A DNA stretch of 47,195 bases from Pseudomonadota bacterium (GTDB lineage Bacteria; Pseudomonadota; Gammaproteobacteria; Burkholderiales; Burkholderiaceae_C). The stretch covers positions 1 to 47,195 of the forward strand of contig JAKOYD010000136.1 in NCBI GenBank assembly GCA_029780695.1, written 5' to 3'. A model generated the notes under the pieces. It was not told where the DNA came from and did no database searches. It saw only the letters and a list, made by a program, of their open reading frames with translations. The position numbers and the translations under genes were made by a program. Shown one piece after another: positions 15,935 to 23,417 of the stretch. The stretch's first letter is position 1. Each line of letters begins with the position of its first letter.

Positions 15935-16540
15935 TCAGCTGGCTTCCCCGGACGCAACGGCGTCCTGCTCGTGCACCGGCTCGAACACCGTGTAGCCGAT
16001 GTCCAGGTGCAGGTGGTCGTCGGCCTGGCCGTCTTCCGGGCCGTAGGGGCGGATCCAGACGCCGGGAATCACGCGCCGTGCGATGTCGGCGTACTTCTCG
16101 ATCTCCTCGCGGCTGTCGAGCCAGGTGTCGCCGATGCGGTAGATGTTGGCGGCCGTGCCCCAGCAGTGGCGCGAGGCGTGCCGGCTGAGCGCATGCGCCG
16201 GCGAGCGATAACCGCCGTTGGCGGCCACGTGCACATAGGTGCCGACTTCCTGGCGGAACAGTTCGAGCGCGCCGGCCAGCAGCACGACCGCGCACGGAAC
16301 GTAGCGCGGGAAGGTCCGCATCAGCGGCGTTTCGCGCACGTCGACCCCGATCAGTTCCCACAGCTTGAAGTTGGGGCTCAGCGGCGTCTCCAGCGCCTGG
16401 CTCCACGAATCCACCCGAAGGAACGACGATGGCAGAGTGCGGGAGATGCCGCAGCGGTCCTGCAGTGTTTCGCCAGGGCGCAGCACCTGCCGCGCCTGGT
16501 CGGACAGTTCGTGCGCGTGGACGAGGGGCAGCGGCAGCAT
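15935..16540 (-). CDS. M15-like peptidase (D-Ala-D-Ala carboxypeptidase fold), Asp ligand replaced
   Basis: The 201-residue protein has the M15 pattern: GGYRSPAHA (R112), S123-x-H125-x2-G128-x-A130-x-N132-I133, and the C-terminal DDHLHLDIGY with H178. Zinc enzymes of this family use His, Asp and His; here the Asp position is N132. No signal peptide or lipobox is present, so it should be cytoplasmic, unlike cell-wall M15 enzymes. It starts 2 bases after the stop of the beta-lactamase-like gene and ends 1 base before the ligase start, so all three are translationally coupled. Its substrate may be the product of the ligase. Confidence 0.7.
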   Translation of the reverse strand: MLPLPLVHAHELSDQARQVLRPGETLQDRCGISRTLPSSFLRVDSWSQALETPLSPNFKLWELIGVDVRETPLMRTFPRYVPCAVVLLAGALELFRQEVGTYVHVAANGGYRSPAHALSRHASRHCWGTAANIYRIGDTWLDSREEIEKYADIARRVIPGVWIRPYGPEDGQADDHLHLDIGYTVFEPVHEQDAVASGEAS

Positions 16541-16542
16541 GC

Positions 16543-17379
16543 TCAATTGCGGTTCCCCGTCATGTACTCGTACACGGCGCGCGAGATCCGCGCGATCGTT
16601 TCCTGGCGCGCGTTCACGTCCGGCGCCCACTCGGTGAGGATCACCACGACGTACGCATCGCGGCCGTCGAGATAGACGATGCCTGCGTCGTGGGCGACGG
16701 TGGAGATCTCGCCGGTCTTGTGGGCGACGCGCGCATCCTCCGGGAGGCCGGCCGGGATGCCGCTGCGAAAGCGCTGCTGGTGCAGGATGTCGAGCATCGC
16801 CTTCGAGGCGTCGGCCGAGATGGCCTTGCCCTCCTCGACCAGGCGCAGCGTTTCGCACAGGCCGGCGGCGGTCACGCGGTTGTTGATGCCGGCTTCCCAC
16901 GCCGACTCGTCCTCGACGCCGCGGCGCAGGTCGATGCCGCTCACGTGCAGCCGCGCCAGCGATGCGCGCGCGGCCTCGATGCCCACGAGGTCGAGCAGCA
17001 GGTTGGTGGCCAGGTTGCTGCTGGTCACGATCATGTGCTCGGCCAGCTCGTGCACAGTCAGCATCCGCCCGATGGCCGCCTGCACCTCCGCGTTGGCGTC
17101 GCTGCTGCGCGGCACGCGATACGGCCGGCCATCGACGACGCTGATGAAGCGGTTGCGCACGTGCACGCGCGAGATCGGGTCGAAGCGATGCTGCTCGATG
17201 GCGTCGTACACGCCGAGTAGGACCGGCACCTTGATGGTGCTGGCGGCGTGGAACCAGCGGGCCGGGTTGATCGACCAGGTCGTGTGGTGCTCGAAGTCGT
17301 AGACCGCGACGGCGACGGCGGACGCCCTGGCGTCTTCCCCGATCCTCAGGATGGTGTCGCGCAGCGTGGCCTCGGTCAT
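16543..17379 (-). CDS. Class A beta-lactamase-like serine hydrolase, cytoplasmic
   Basis: The 278-residue protein carries the full class A set: S47-T-I-K50 (catalytic Ser), S120-S-N122 (SDN loop), an omega-loop E-A-G-I-N that fits ExxLN with its general base, and HKTGEI near the C-terminus. It lacks a signal peptide, which true periplasmic beta-lactamases have; the protein starts at a soluble helix (TEATLRDTILRIG). It is the first gene of the operon with the M15-like peptidase and the ligase, which suggests an amide or peptide hydrolase of an intracellular metabolite rather than drug resistance. Confidence 0.8.
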   Translation of the reverse strand: MTEATLRDTILRIGEDARASAVAVAVYDFEHHTTWSINPARWFHAASTIKVPVLLGVYDAIEQHRFDPISRVHVRNRFISVVDGRPYRVPRSSDANAEVQAAIGRMLTVHELAEHMIVTSSNLATNLLLDLVGIEAARASLARLHVSGIDLRRGVEDESAWEAGINNRVTAAGLCETLRLVEEGKAISADASKAMLDILHQQRFRSGIPAGLPEDARVAHKTGEISTVAHDAGIVYLDGRDAYVVVILTEWAPDVNARQETIARISRAVYEYMTGNRN

Positions 17380-17500
17380 GGGGTCGGGTGCTGTTGCGGT
17401 CGAGTTGGGCGTGAGGTGTTCCAGACCGCCATCCTGAGCCAGGATACGTGCGCGCCGCGTCGGACTAGGGCCAAATTGCTTGTCGCCGGCCCGGGGCGGG

Positions 17501-17830
17501 CTACCAACCCAGCCCGAACCGCAGCGCCAGCATCACGCCCGTGCCGCAGGCGATGGTGCCGAACAGGCTGCCCCGCCAGGCGTAGAACGCCAGGCCCGCC
17601 AGCGCGCCGAAGATGCGCGCGTCGCGCCAGGTGTCGATCAACTGCCCCTGCGTCATCACCAGTTCCGGGGCCACCACGGCGGCCAGGGCGGCGACCGGCG
17701 CATAGCGCAGGCCCTCGCGCAGCCACAGCGGCATCGGCAGGTCGTCCTTGGGCACCAGGAAGAACGCGCGGCAGGCCAGCGCGATGGCCGCCATGCCCAG
17801 GGTGGTGAAGAAGATCTCGAGCGAACTCAC
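17501..17830 (-). CDS. azlD: AzlD family branched-chain amino acid exporter subunit
   Basis: The 109-residue membrane protein has three to four hydrophobic segments (IFFTTLGMAAIALACRAFFL; GLRYAPVAALAAVVAPEL; FGALAGLAFYAWRG; GTIACGTGVMLALRF), the AzlD length and pattern. It is the small partner of AzlC. The GTG start overlaps the azlC stop (GTGA), so the two are coupled. The pair exports branched-chain amino acids or analogues. Confidence 0.88.
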   Translation of the reverse strand: MSSLEIFFTTLGMAAIALACRAFFLVPKDDLPMPLWLREGLRYAPVAALAAVVAPELVMTQGQLIDTWRDARIFGALAGLAFYAWRGSLFGTIACGTGVMLALRFGLGW

Positions 17831-18579
17831 GAGCCGGCTCCCGCACGCAGCCGGGGCGCGCGGCCGGCCAGCACGCCCACCGCCACCGCGGCCGCGATGG
17901 CGGCGATGATGTTCAGCTTCAGCGGCAGCGCATAGGCCGCCACGGCGGCACAGCCGGCGACCACCGCCGCGATGCCGGTGACCGGGTTGCGCAGCTGCGT
18001 GCAGGTCAGCGCCAGCAGCGCCATCGTGCCCGCGAAGCCGAGGTTCCAGGCCTCCGGGATGCCATGGCCCAGCACGATGCCCGTGATGGTGGCCACCTGC
18101 CAAACACCGAAGGTGACCAGCGCGCTGCCCAGGAAGTAGTCCTCGTACGGGCGGCCCGGCAACGGCTCGGGAAAGCGGCGGATGAACAGCGCGAAGCTGG
18201 TGTCGCCCATGACGAAGCTGAGTTTCATGCGCTGGCGCAGCGGCAGGTGCGCGAAGTACGGCCGGTAATGGAAGCTGAAGGCCATGAAGCGCAGGCTGAC
18301 GCACAACGTGGTGGCCCAGACCACCCACATCGGCGCGTCGGCCGCGATCAGCGGCAAGGCGGCGATCTGGGCCGAGCCGGCGTAGACCAGCAATGTCATC
18401 AGGATGGAGAGCGGCACGCCCATCCCGCTCTTGGCCATGGCCACGCCGGCGACCAGGCCCCAGGCGGCGATGCCGATCGCCATGGGAATGGCCTCCACGG
18501 CCCCCTCGCGGAACATGGGGCGACGCGCCACGGCGAGCGCCTGGTCACAGATGGATGCGGCAGAAGACCTCAGAGACAC
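17827..18579 (-). CDS. azlC: AzlC family branched-chain amino acid exporter
   Basis: The 250-residue protein matches AzlC: REGAVEAIPMAIGIAAWGLVAG near the N-terminus, VYAGSAQIAALPLI, and the conserved SLRFMAFSFHYRPYF segment, with about seven membrane spans. It forms the large subunit of the AzlCD exporter. The start is a GTG at 18579 with agggg about 6 bases upstream. Divergent from the P-type ATPase. Confidence 0.9.
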   Translation of the reverse strand: MSLRSSAASICDQALAVARRPMFREGAVEAIPMAIGIAAWGLVAGVAMAKSGMGVPLSILMTLLVYAGSAQIAALPLIAADAPMWVVWATTLCVSLRFMAFSFHYRPYFAHLPLRQRMKLSFVMGDTSFALFIRRFPEPLPGRPYEDYFLGSALVTFGVWQVATITGIVLGHGIPEAWNLGFAGTMALLALTCTQLRNPVTGIAAVVAGCAAVAAYALPLKLNIIAAIAAAVAVGVLAGRAPRLRAGAGS

Positions 18580-18709
18580 ACGACCCCCTCTCGAGGAATC
18601 GATTGTCGGCGGGATCGGTGCCGCCCCCTTTCAGCCGGCGGACGACGCCCACTCGGCCGGCAAGGCCCCGGACGCTGCACACTCCAGCACCAGACCGCCA
18701 CCGCCCCGC

Positions 18710-21244
18710 ATGCAGCCCACCACGCCACCGCCCCCACCTCCCCCCCTGCAGGGCCTTGACGCCCGCGAAGCCGCGGAGCGCCTGCGCCGCTTCGGCCCCA
18801 ACGACACCGGGGAGGGTCGCAAGCGGGGTTGGCTCGGCGCCGTGAAGACGGTGGCCGGCGAGCCGATGTTCCTGCTGCTGCTGGCCGCAGCGGGGGTGTA
18901 CCTCGCGGTCGGGGACCTCGGCGAAGGCCTGCTGCTGGGCTTCTTCGCGGTGGTCTCGGTCGGGCTGGTGATCCTGCAGCAGCACCGGGGCGAAGAGGCC
19001 CTGGACGCGTTGCGCGCGCTGGCCGTCCCGCAGGCGCGCGTGATCCGCGGCGGCGTCACGCAGCGCATCCCCTCGCTGGAGGTGGTCCCCGGCGACCTCG
19101 TCGTGCTGTCCGAAGGCGAGCGCATTCCGGCCGATGGCGTGTTGCGCGAGGCGCTGGCCGTGCAGGTGGACGAGTCGCTGCTCACCGGCGAATCGGTGCC
19201 GGTGCGCAAGCTCGCGTCCGGCGCGGCGCCGCTCGAGCAGCTTCCCGGCGGCGAGGACACCCCGCATGTGTTCGCCGGCACGCTGGCGGTGTCCGGCCAT
19301 GGCGTGGCGGAGGTCACGGCGACCGGCCGCAACACGCAGATGGGCCGCATCGGCGCCTCGCTGGCCGGCATCGACTCTGGCCAGACGCCGCTGCAACGGC
19401 AGCTCGGGCGCCTGGTGCGCCAGTTCGGCTGGGTGGCGATCGCCCTGAGCGCGCTGCTGGTGCTGGGTTATGGGCTGCTGCGCGGGCAATGGCTGCAGGG
19501 CCTGCTGTCGGCGCTGGCGTTCGCGATGGCGATGCTGCCCGAAGAGATCCCCATGGTGATGACGGTCTTCATCGGCCTGGCCGCCTGGCGCATGGCGCGG
19601 GTCAAGGTGCTGGCGCGCCGGCCGGCGGTGGTCGAAGCACTGGGCGCCGCCACCGTGCTGTGCGTGGACAAGACCGGAACGCTCACGGAAAACCGGCAGA
19701 AGCTGCGCCGGCTGGTGACCGACACAGCGGACGTGGACCTCACCCAGGGCGGTCCGGTGCCCGAGGAAGTCCATGCGCTGCTGGAATACGGCGTGATGGC
19801 CTCGCGCCGCGGCAGCGCCGATCCCCTGGACGCCGCCGTGGTTGCCGGCGGCGACCGGTCGTTGCAGGGCACCGAACACCTGCATCCCCAGTGGTTGCTC
19901 GAGAAGGAATATCCCCTGACACCGGAGTTGCTGGCGATGTCGCAGGCCTGGACCCGGCCGGATGGCTCCCGCGAGGTGGCGGCCAAGGGCGCCGCGGAGG
20001 CGATCGCCGACCTCTGCCACCTCGACGCGGCGCGCACGGACCGGCTGCTGCAGCAGGTGCACGCGCTGGCCGCGGAGGGTCTGCGCGTGCTGGCCGTGGC
20101 GCGGGGCCGCACTGCAGCCGGCCAGCCGGCGCCGCCGCAGCAGCACGACTACGACTTCGAACTGCTCGGGTTGATCGGCTTCGAGGACCCGCTGCGCGCC
20201 GACGTGCCGGCCGCGGTCGCGCAGGCGCATGCCGCGGGCATGGCGGTGGTGATGATCACCGGCGACCACTCGGCCACGGCGCTTGCCATCGCGCGCCAGG
20301 CCGGCATCGCCACGGCGGCGGGCGCGCTCACCGGCGAGCAGGTCGAAGCACTGGACGATGCGGGCCTGCGGCAGGCCGTGCGGGAAGTGCGCGTGTTCGC
20401 GCGGACGATGCCCCAGCACAAGCTGAGGCTCGTGCAGGCCTTCCAGGCCAACGGTGAGACGGTGGCGATGACGGGCGATGGCGTGAACGATGCGCCGGCG
20501 CTGAAGGCCGCGCACATCGGCATCGCGATGGGCGTGCGCGGCACCGACGTGGCGCGCGAGGCGGCGGGCCTGGTGCTGCTCGACGAGGACTTCTCGCGCA
20601 TCGTGGCCGGGGTGCGCACCGGCCGCCGCACCTTCGACAACCTGCGGCGCGCCATGACCTACATCACCGCCATCCACGTGCCGATCGCCGGGCTGGCGCT
20701 GCTGCCGGTGCTGTTCGGGCTGCCTCCGCTGCTGCTGCCCGCGCACGTGGTGCTGACGGAGATGATCATCGACCCGGCCTGCTCGTTCGCCTTCGAGGGC
20801 ATCGCCGAGGAGCGCGGCATCATGCAGCGGCCGCCACGCCCCGCGCGCGAAGCGCTGCTCGGCCGCGCCACCGTCTGGCGCGGGCTGGCCGAAGGCGGCG
20901 TGCTGCTGGTGGTGGTGCTGGCGATCTACGTGCTCACGCTCGACCAGGGGGTGGAACTGGCACGCACGCACTCCGTGCTGGCGATGACGGCGGGCAACCT
21001 GGTGCTGGTGGCCGCCAACGTCGGCACGGCAGGTCGCCCCGGGTGGAACCTGCCGCTGCTGGTGGTGTCCGCGATCGCCGCTGCCGCACTCGGTGTCGGC
21101 ATCGCCTGGCCACAGGCGCGCGAGCTGCTGGGCTTCGCCGTGCCGTCCTGGCCCGGCATGCTGGCGGGCGCTGGCGTGGCGTGCGGCGCCGTGCTGCTGT
21201 CCGCGTGGCTCCTTTCGCGCCGAAGTCCCACGGAAGCCGACTGA
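18710..21244 (+). CDS. Cation-translocating P-type ATPase
   Basis: The 844-residue pump has all catalytic motifs: TGES (159-162) in the actuator domain, the phosphorylated D320 in CVDKTGTLTEN, KGAAEAI in the nucleotide domain and GDGVNDAPALKAA in the hinge. The membrane segment before the P-site reads MLPEEIPM (275-282), where P2A calcium pumps have PEGLP, so ion specificity is unclear; the architecture is P2-like with six C-terminal spans and no N-terminal metal-binding domain. The N-terminus has a run of Pro residues (6-12). ATG 18710 is chosen because the upstream open frame lies over the divergent azlC gene. Confidence 0.88.
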   Translation: MQPTTPPPPPPPLQGLDAREAAERLRRFGPNDTGEGRKRGWLGAVKTVAGEPMFLLLLAAAGVYLAVGDLGEGLLLGFFAVVSVGLVILQQHRGEEALDALRALAVPQARVIRGGVTQRIPSLEVVPGDLVVLSEGERIPADGVLREALAVQVDESLLTGESVPVRKLASGAAPLEQLPGGEDTPHVFAGTLAVSGHGVAEVTATGRNTQMGRIGASLAGIDSGQTPLQRQLGRLVRQFGWVAIALSALLVLGYGLLRGQWLQGLLSALAFAMAMLPEEIPMVMTVFIGLAAWRMARVKVLARRPAVVEALGAATVLCVDKTGTLTENRQKLRRLVTDTADVDLTQGGPVPEEVHALLEYGVMASRRGSADPLDAAVVAGGDRSLQGTEHLHPQWLLEKEYPLTPELLAMSQAWTRPDGSREVAAKGAAEAIADLCHLDAARTDRLLQQVHALAAEGLRVLAVARGRTAAGQPAPPQQHDYDFELLGLIGFEDPLRADVPAAVAQAHAAGMAVVMITGDHSATALAIARQAGIATAAGALTGEQVEALDDAGLRQAVREVRVFARTMPQHKLRLVQAFQANGETVAMTGDGVNDAPALKAAHIGIAMGVRGTDVAREAAGLVLLDEDFSRIVAGVRTGRRTFDNLRRAMTYITAIHVPIAGLALLPVLFGLPPLLLPAHVVLTEMIIDPACSFAFEGIAEERGIMQRPPRPAREALLGRATVWRGLAEGGVLLVVVLAIYVLTLDQGVELARTHSVLAMTAGNLVLVAANVGTAGRPGWNLPLLVVSAIAAAALGVGIAWPQARELLGFAVPSWPGMLAGAGVACGAVLLSAWLLSRRSPTEAD

Positions 21245-21287
21245 CGCGACGCGGCTGGCCGTGCCGCGGTTCGGCGACCTCGCCCGA

Positions 21288-21521
21288 TCAGCGCTTGAGC
21301 CTTCCCGCCTGGACCTGCATCGCCTCCATCGCCACCTTGAAGAGGTCGTTGGCGGTGGCGCGTTTGCGCTTCGCGTCGAGCAGGGCCACGGAATCTGGCG
21401 GTGGCCCACGGCCTTCGATCGATGCCAGGGAACAGGCGAGGATCTCCCTCTCGGCGGCCGAGGCCACCTTGTTCGCTACCCGCCACTCCTTCAGGTAGTC
21501 CGTTGCCGGGAGATCGTCCAG
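21288..21521 (-). CDS. Small putative protein with CTG start
   Basis: A 77-codon frame reads LDDLPATDYLKEWRVANKV and continues through ERE-ILACSLASIEG, a Pro-rich PPPDS turn and DAKRKRATANDLFKVAMEAMQ to a TGA at 21288. Its amphipathic helices and amino-acid mix look like a real protein. There is no ATG, GTG or TTG near its beginning; a CTG at 21521 has a GAGGAG ribosome site 6 bases upstream (21528-21533), and an in-frame TAG at 21525-21527 blocks extension. It may be a small gene with a rare start or the remnant of a longer one. Function unknown. Confidence 0.4.
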   Translation of the reverse strand: MDDLPATDYLKEWRVANKVASAAEREILACSLASIEGRGPPPDSVALLDAKRKRATANDLFKVAMEAMQVQAGRLKR

Positions 21522-21640
21522 GGGCTACTCCTCGCGCGAAACCTTCCGGCGAAATGGCCATCTTGTCCGTCAGGGCCATTATGGGCGCACTGCCTTGGCC
21601 GCCTGGCGGCGCCGCGATCCATGGGACCAGGAACCTGCAA

Positions 21641-21916
21641 ATGGACATCGAATGGAATGCCTTCACGCCCGGCGCCGCCCGCATCGGCGGTGCGCTGATC
21701 GGCGTGGCCACGATCGACAAGCGGCTCGTGCTGGGAAGCACCATGTTCGGAGTGGGTTGGGGCCTGGCGGGCTTCTGCCCCGGACCGGCCCTGACGGCGC
21801 TCGGCATGGGCGAGCCCAAGGCGCTGCTGTTCGTGGCGGCGATGCTGGCCGGCATGGGCATCTACGAGGTGCTGGAGCGCAGGCGGATCGCCCCGCCGTC
21901 GACCCAGGCGAGGTGA
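21641..21916 (+). pseudogene. In-frame fusion remnant of YeeE/YedE and DUF6691 genes
   Basis: The 91-residue frame begins MDIEWNAFTPGAARIGGALIG, which resembles the N-terminus of YeeE/YedE sulfur-transport proteins, and switches at about residue 24 to DKRLVLGSTMFGVGWGLAGFCPGPAL, the second half of the adjacent DUF6691 partner. In related genomes these are two consecutive membrane proteins of about 140 residues each. An internal deletion appears to have removed most of yedE and the first half of the DUF6691 gene and kept the frame. Two membrane helices remain. It lies 31 bp upstream of the persulfide dioxygenase, the usual third member of this sulfide/persulfide operon. Confidence 0.6.
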
Positions 21917-21947
21917 CAATGGGAGGCCACCCCGCCTGGAGCCGGAC

Positions 21948-22697
21948 ATGATCTTCAAGCAGCTCTTCGAACCTGTCTCGAGCACCTACACCTATCTCCT
22001 CGGCTGCGAGGAAACCGGCCAGGCGGTGCTGGTCGACCCGGTGATCAACGCCATGGACCGCGACATGCAGGTGCTGCAGGAACTCGGCCTGCGGCTGGCG
22101 TATACCCTGGACACGCACATCCATGCCGACCACATCACCTCGGCACTGGAGCTGAAGAAGCGCACCGGCAGCCGGATCGCCGCGCCGGCGATCGACCGCC
22201 TGCCGTGCGTGGACTTCGGCGTGGAAGAAGCCACGCCGCTGGCGGTGGGCTCTCTCGGCATCCGCGGCCTGCACACGCCCGGCCACACCGACGGCCATTT
22301 CTCGTACGTGCTCGGTGACCGCGTGTTCACCGGCGACGCGCTGCTGATCGACGGCTGCGGCCGCACCGATTTCCAGAACGGCGACTCGCGCGTTCTCTTC
22401 GACAGTGTCACCCACAAGCTGTTCGCGCTGCCCGGCGAGACGCTGGTCTATCCGGCCCACGACTACTCGGGCCGGCACGTTTCGTCCATCGCGCAGGAGA
22501 AGACGCGCAATCCGCGCCTGGGTGGCGGCAAGACGCTGGAAGAGTTCACCGCCATCATGGCGTCGCTGAACCTGCCTTATCCGAAGTTCATCGACCACGC
22601 GGTGCCTGGCAACAAGGCCTGCGGCGAGTGCCCGACGAACCTGCCGCAGGAGCTGCAGAAGTACTGCGGGCAGATGGCGGAGAGCCCGCAAGGGTGA
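21948..22697 (+). CDS. MBL-fold persulfide dioxygenase (ETHE1/Blh-like)
   Basis: The 249-residue metallo-beta-lactamase-fold protein has the THIHADH motif (H57, H59, D61, H62), HTPGHTDGH and TGDALLIDGCGRTDF, which mark ETHE1-type persulfide dioxygenases rather than glyoxalase II. It would oxidise glutathione persulfide to sulfite with one mononuclear iron. The preceding gene is a YedE/DUF6691 remnant, the normal companion in sulfide-responsive operons, which supports this role. Convergent with the MarR gene at 22735. Confidence 0.88.
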   Translation: MIFKQLFEPVSSTYTYLLGCEETGQAVLVDPVINAMDRDMQVLQELGLRLAYTLDTHIHADHITSALELKKRTGSRIAAPAIDRLPCVDFGVEEATPLAVGSLGIRGLHTPGHTDGHFSYVLGDRVFTGDALLIDGCGRTDFQNGDSRVLFDSVTHKLFALPGETLVYPAHDYSGRHVSSIAQEKTRNPRLGGGKTLEEFTAIMASLNLPYPKFIDHAVPGNKACGECPTNLPQELQKYCGQMAESPQG

Positions 22698-22734
22698 GCC
22701 TCGCCGGCGGCCTGCCGGCCGCCATGCGCACCCG

Positions 22735-23253
22735 CTATCGCGCCAGCGCCAGCTTGTGCAGCAGCTCCGCCAGCATCCGCTGCTCGGCGAGCGTCAGGGT
22801 GTGGAAGCGTGCCCGCTCCGCGGCGAGCAGGGTCTGCGTGAGCTCGGCGACCAGCCGCTCCGCGGCCCGTGTCACGCGCAGGTGCTGGCCGCGGCGATCC
22901 TGCTGGTTCACCTCGCGCAGGATGAAGCCGCGGGTGTGCAGCTTCTCGAGGCTGGAAGTGACGTAGGGCGCGCTCAGGCACAGCGCCTTGCGCAAGCGCG
23001 CCGGCGACACGCCGGGGTTGGCCTGGATCAGCGCCAGCATCGTGTATTCGACCGCCTTCAGGTCCTGCGGCCGGCCGACCTGCTCGTCGAAGACTTCGAT
23101 GGTGACGATGGAAGCCTGCGCCAGCTGGTAGCCCACCAGTTCCTTCATCGCCGCTTCGTCGAGCGCCACCGATGGCGTGGCACTCGGTTCGTCCGGAGGG
23201 GCGGCGAAAGCGGCGGGGGCGCGCCTGGTCGGCTTGCGGGGTGAGGGGCTCAT
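22735..23253 (-). CDS. MarR family transcriptional regulator
   Basis: The 172-residue regulator has a 30-residue Ala/Pro-rich N-terminal extension and then a winged helix: KAVEYTMLALIQANPGVSPARLRKALCLSAPYVTSSLEKLHTRG with the wing DRRGQHLRVTRAAE. It is divergent from the tannase-like gene across 164 bp that contain a GTTCGC-N3-GCGAAC palindrome, so it probably controls that gene and itself, with an aromatic ester or acid as likely ligand. Confidence 0.85.
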   Translation of the reverse strand: MSPSPRKPTRRAPAAFAAPPDEPSATPSVALDEAAMKELVGYQLAQASIVTIEVFDEQVGRPQDLKAVEYTMLALIQANPGVSPARLRKALCLSAPYVTSSLEKLHTRGFILREVNQQDRRGQHLRVTRAAERLVAELTQTLLAAERARFHTLTLAEQRMLAELLHKLALAR

Positions 23254-23361
23254 GGCGTGCGCCGATCTTAGCGAAGGTGCACACGACCGAGACTCGTTCG
23301 GGGTCGAAACAAATCGTCACCATCTGCTGCGGCGCGGTTAAGGGTAAGTCCCGCCCATATC

Positions 23362-23376
23362 GTTCGCCGAGCGAAC
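23362..23376. promoter_or_regulatory. Candidate MarR operator between marR-like and tannase-like genes
   Basis: Gttcgc-cga-gcgaac is a perfect 6-bp inverted repeat with a 3-bp spacer, 42 bp upstream of the tannase-like start. A weaker related site (gttcg-gggt-cgaaa) lies at 23296-23309. The position in a divergent MarR promoter region supports an operator role; no clear -35/-10 pair is visible. Confidence 0.4.
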
Positions 23377-23417
23377 TAGATTGCGTTCTCCCCCACCCCC
23401 ACCCAGGAGACATCCGC

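Noticed and set aside
16543..17379. Resistance beta-lactamase
   Set aside because: It has the class A motifs but no signal peptide and is coupled to a peptidase and a ligase, so a resistance role is not supported.
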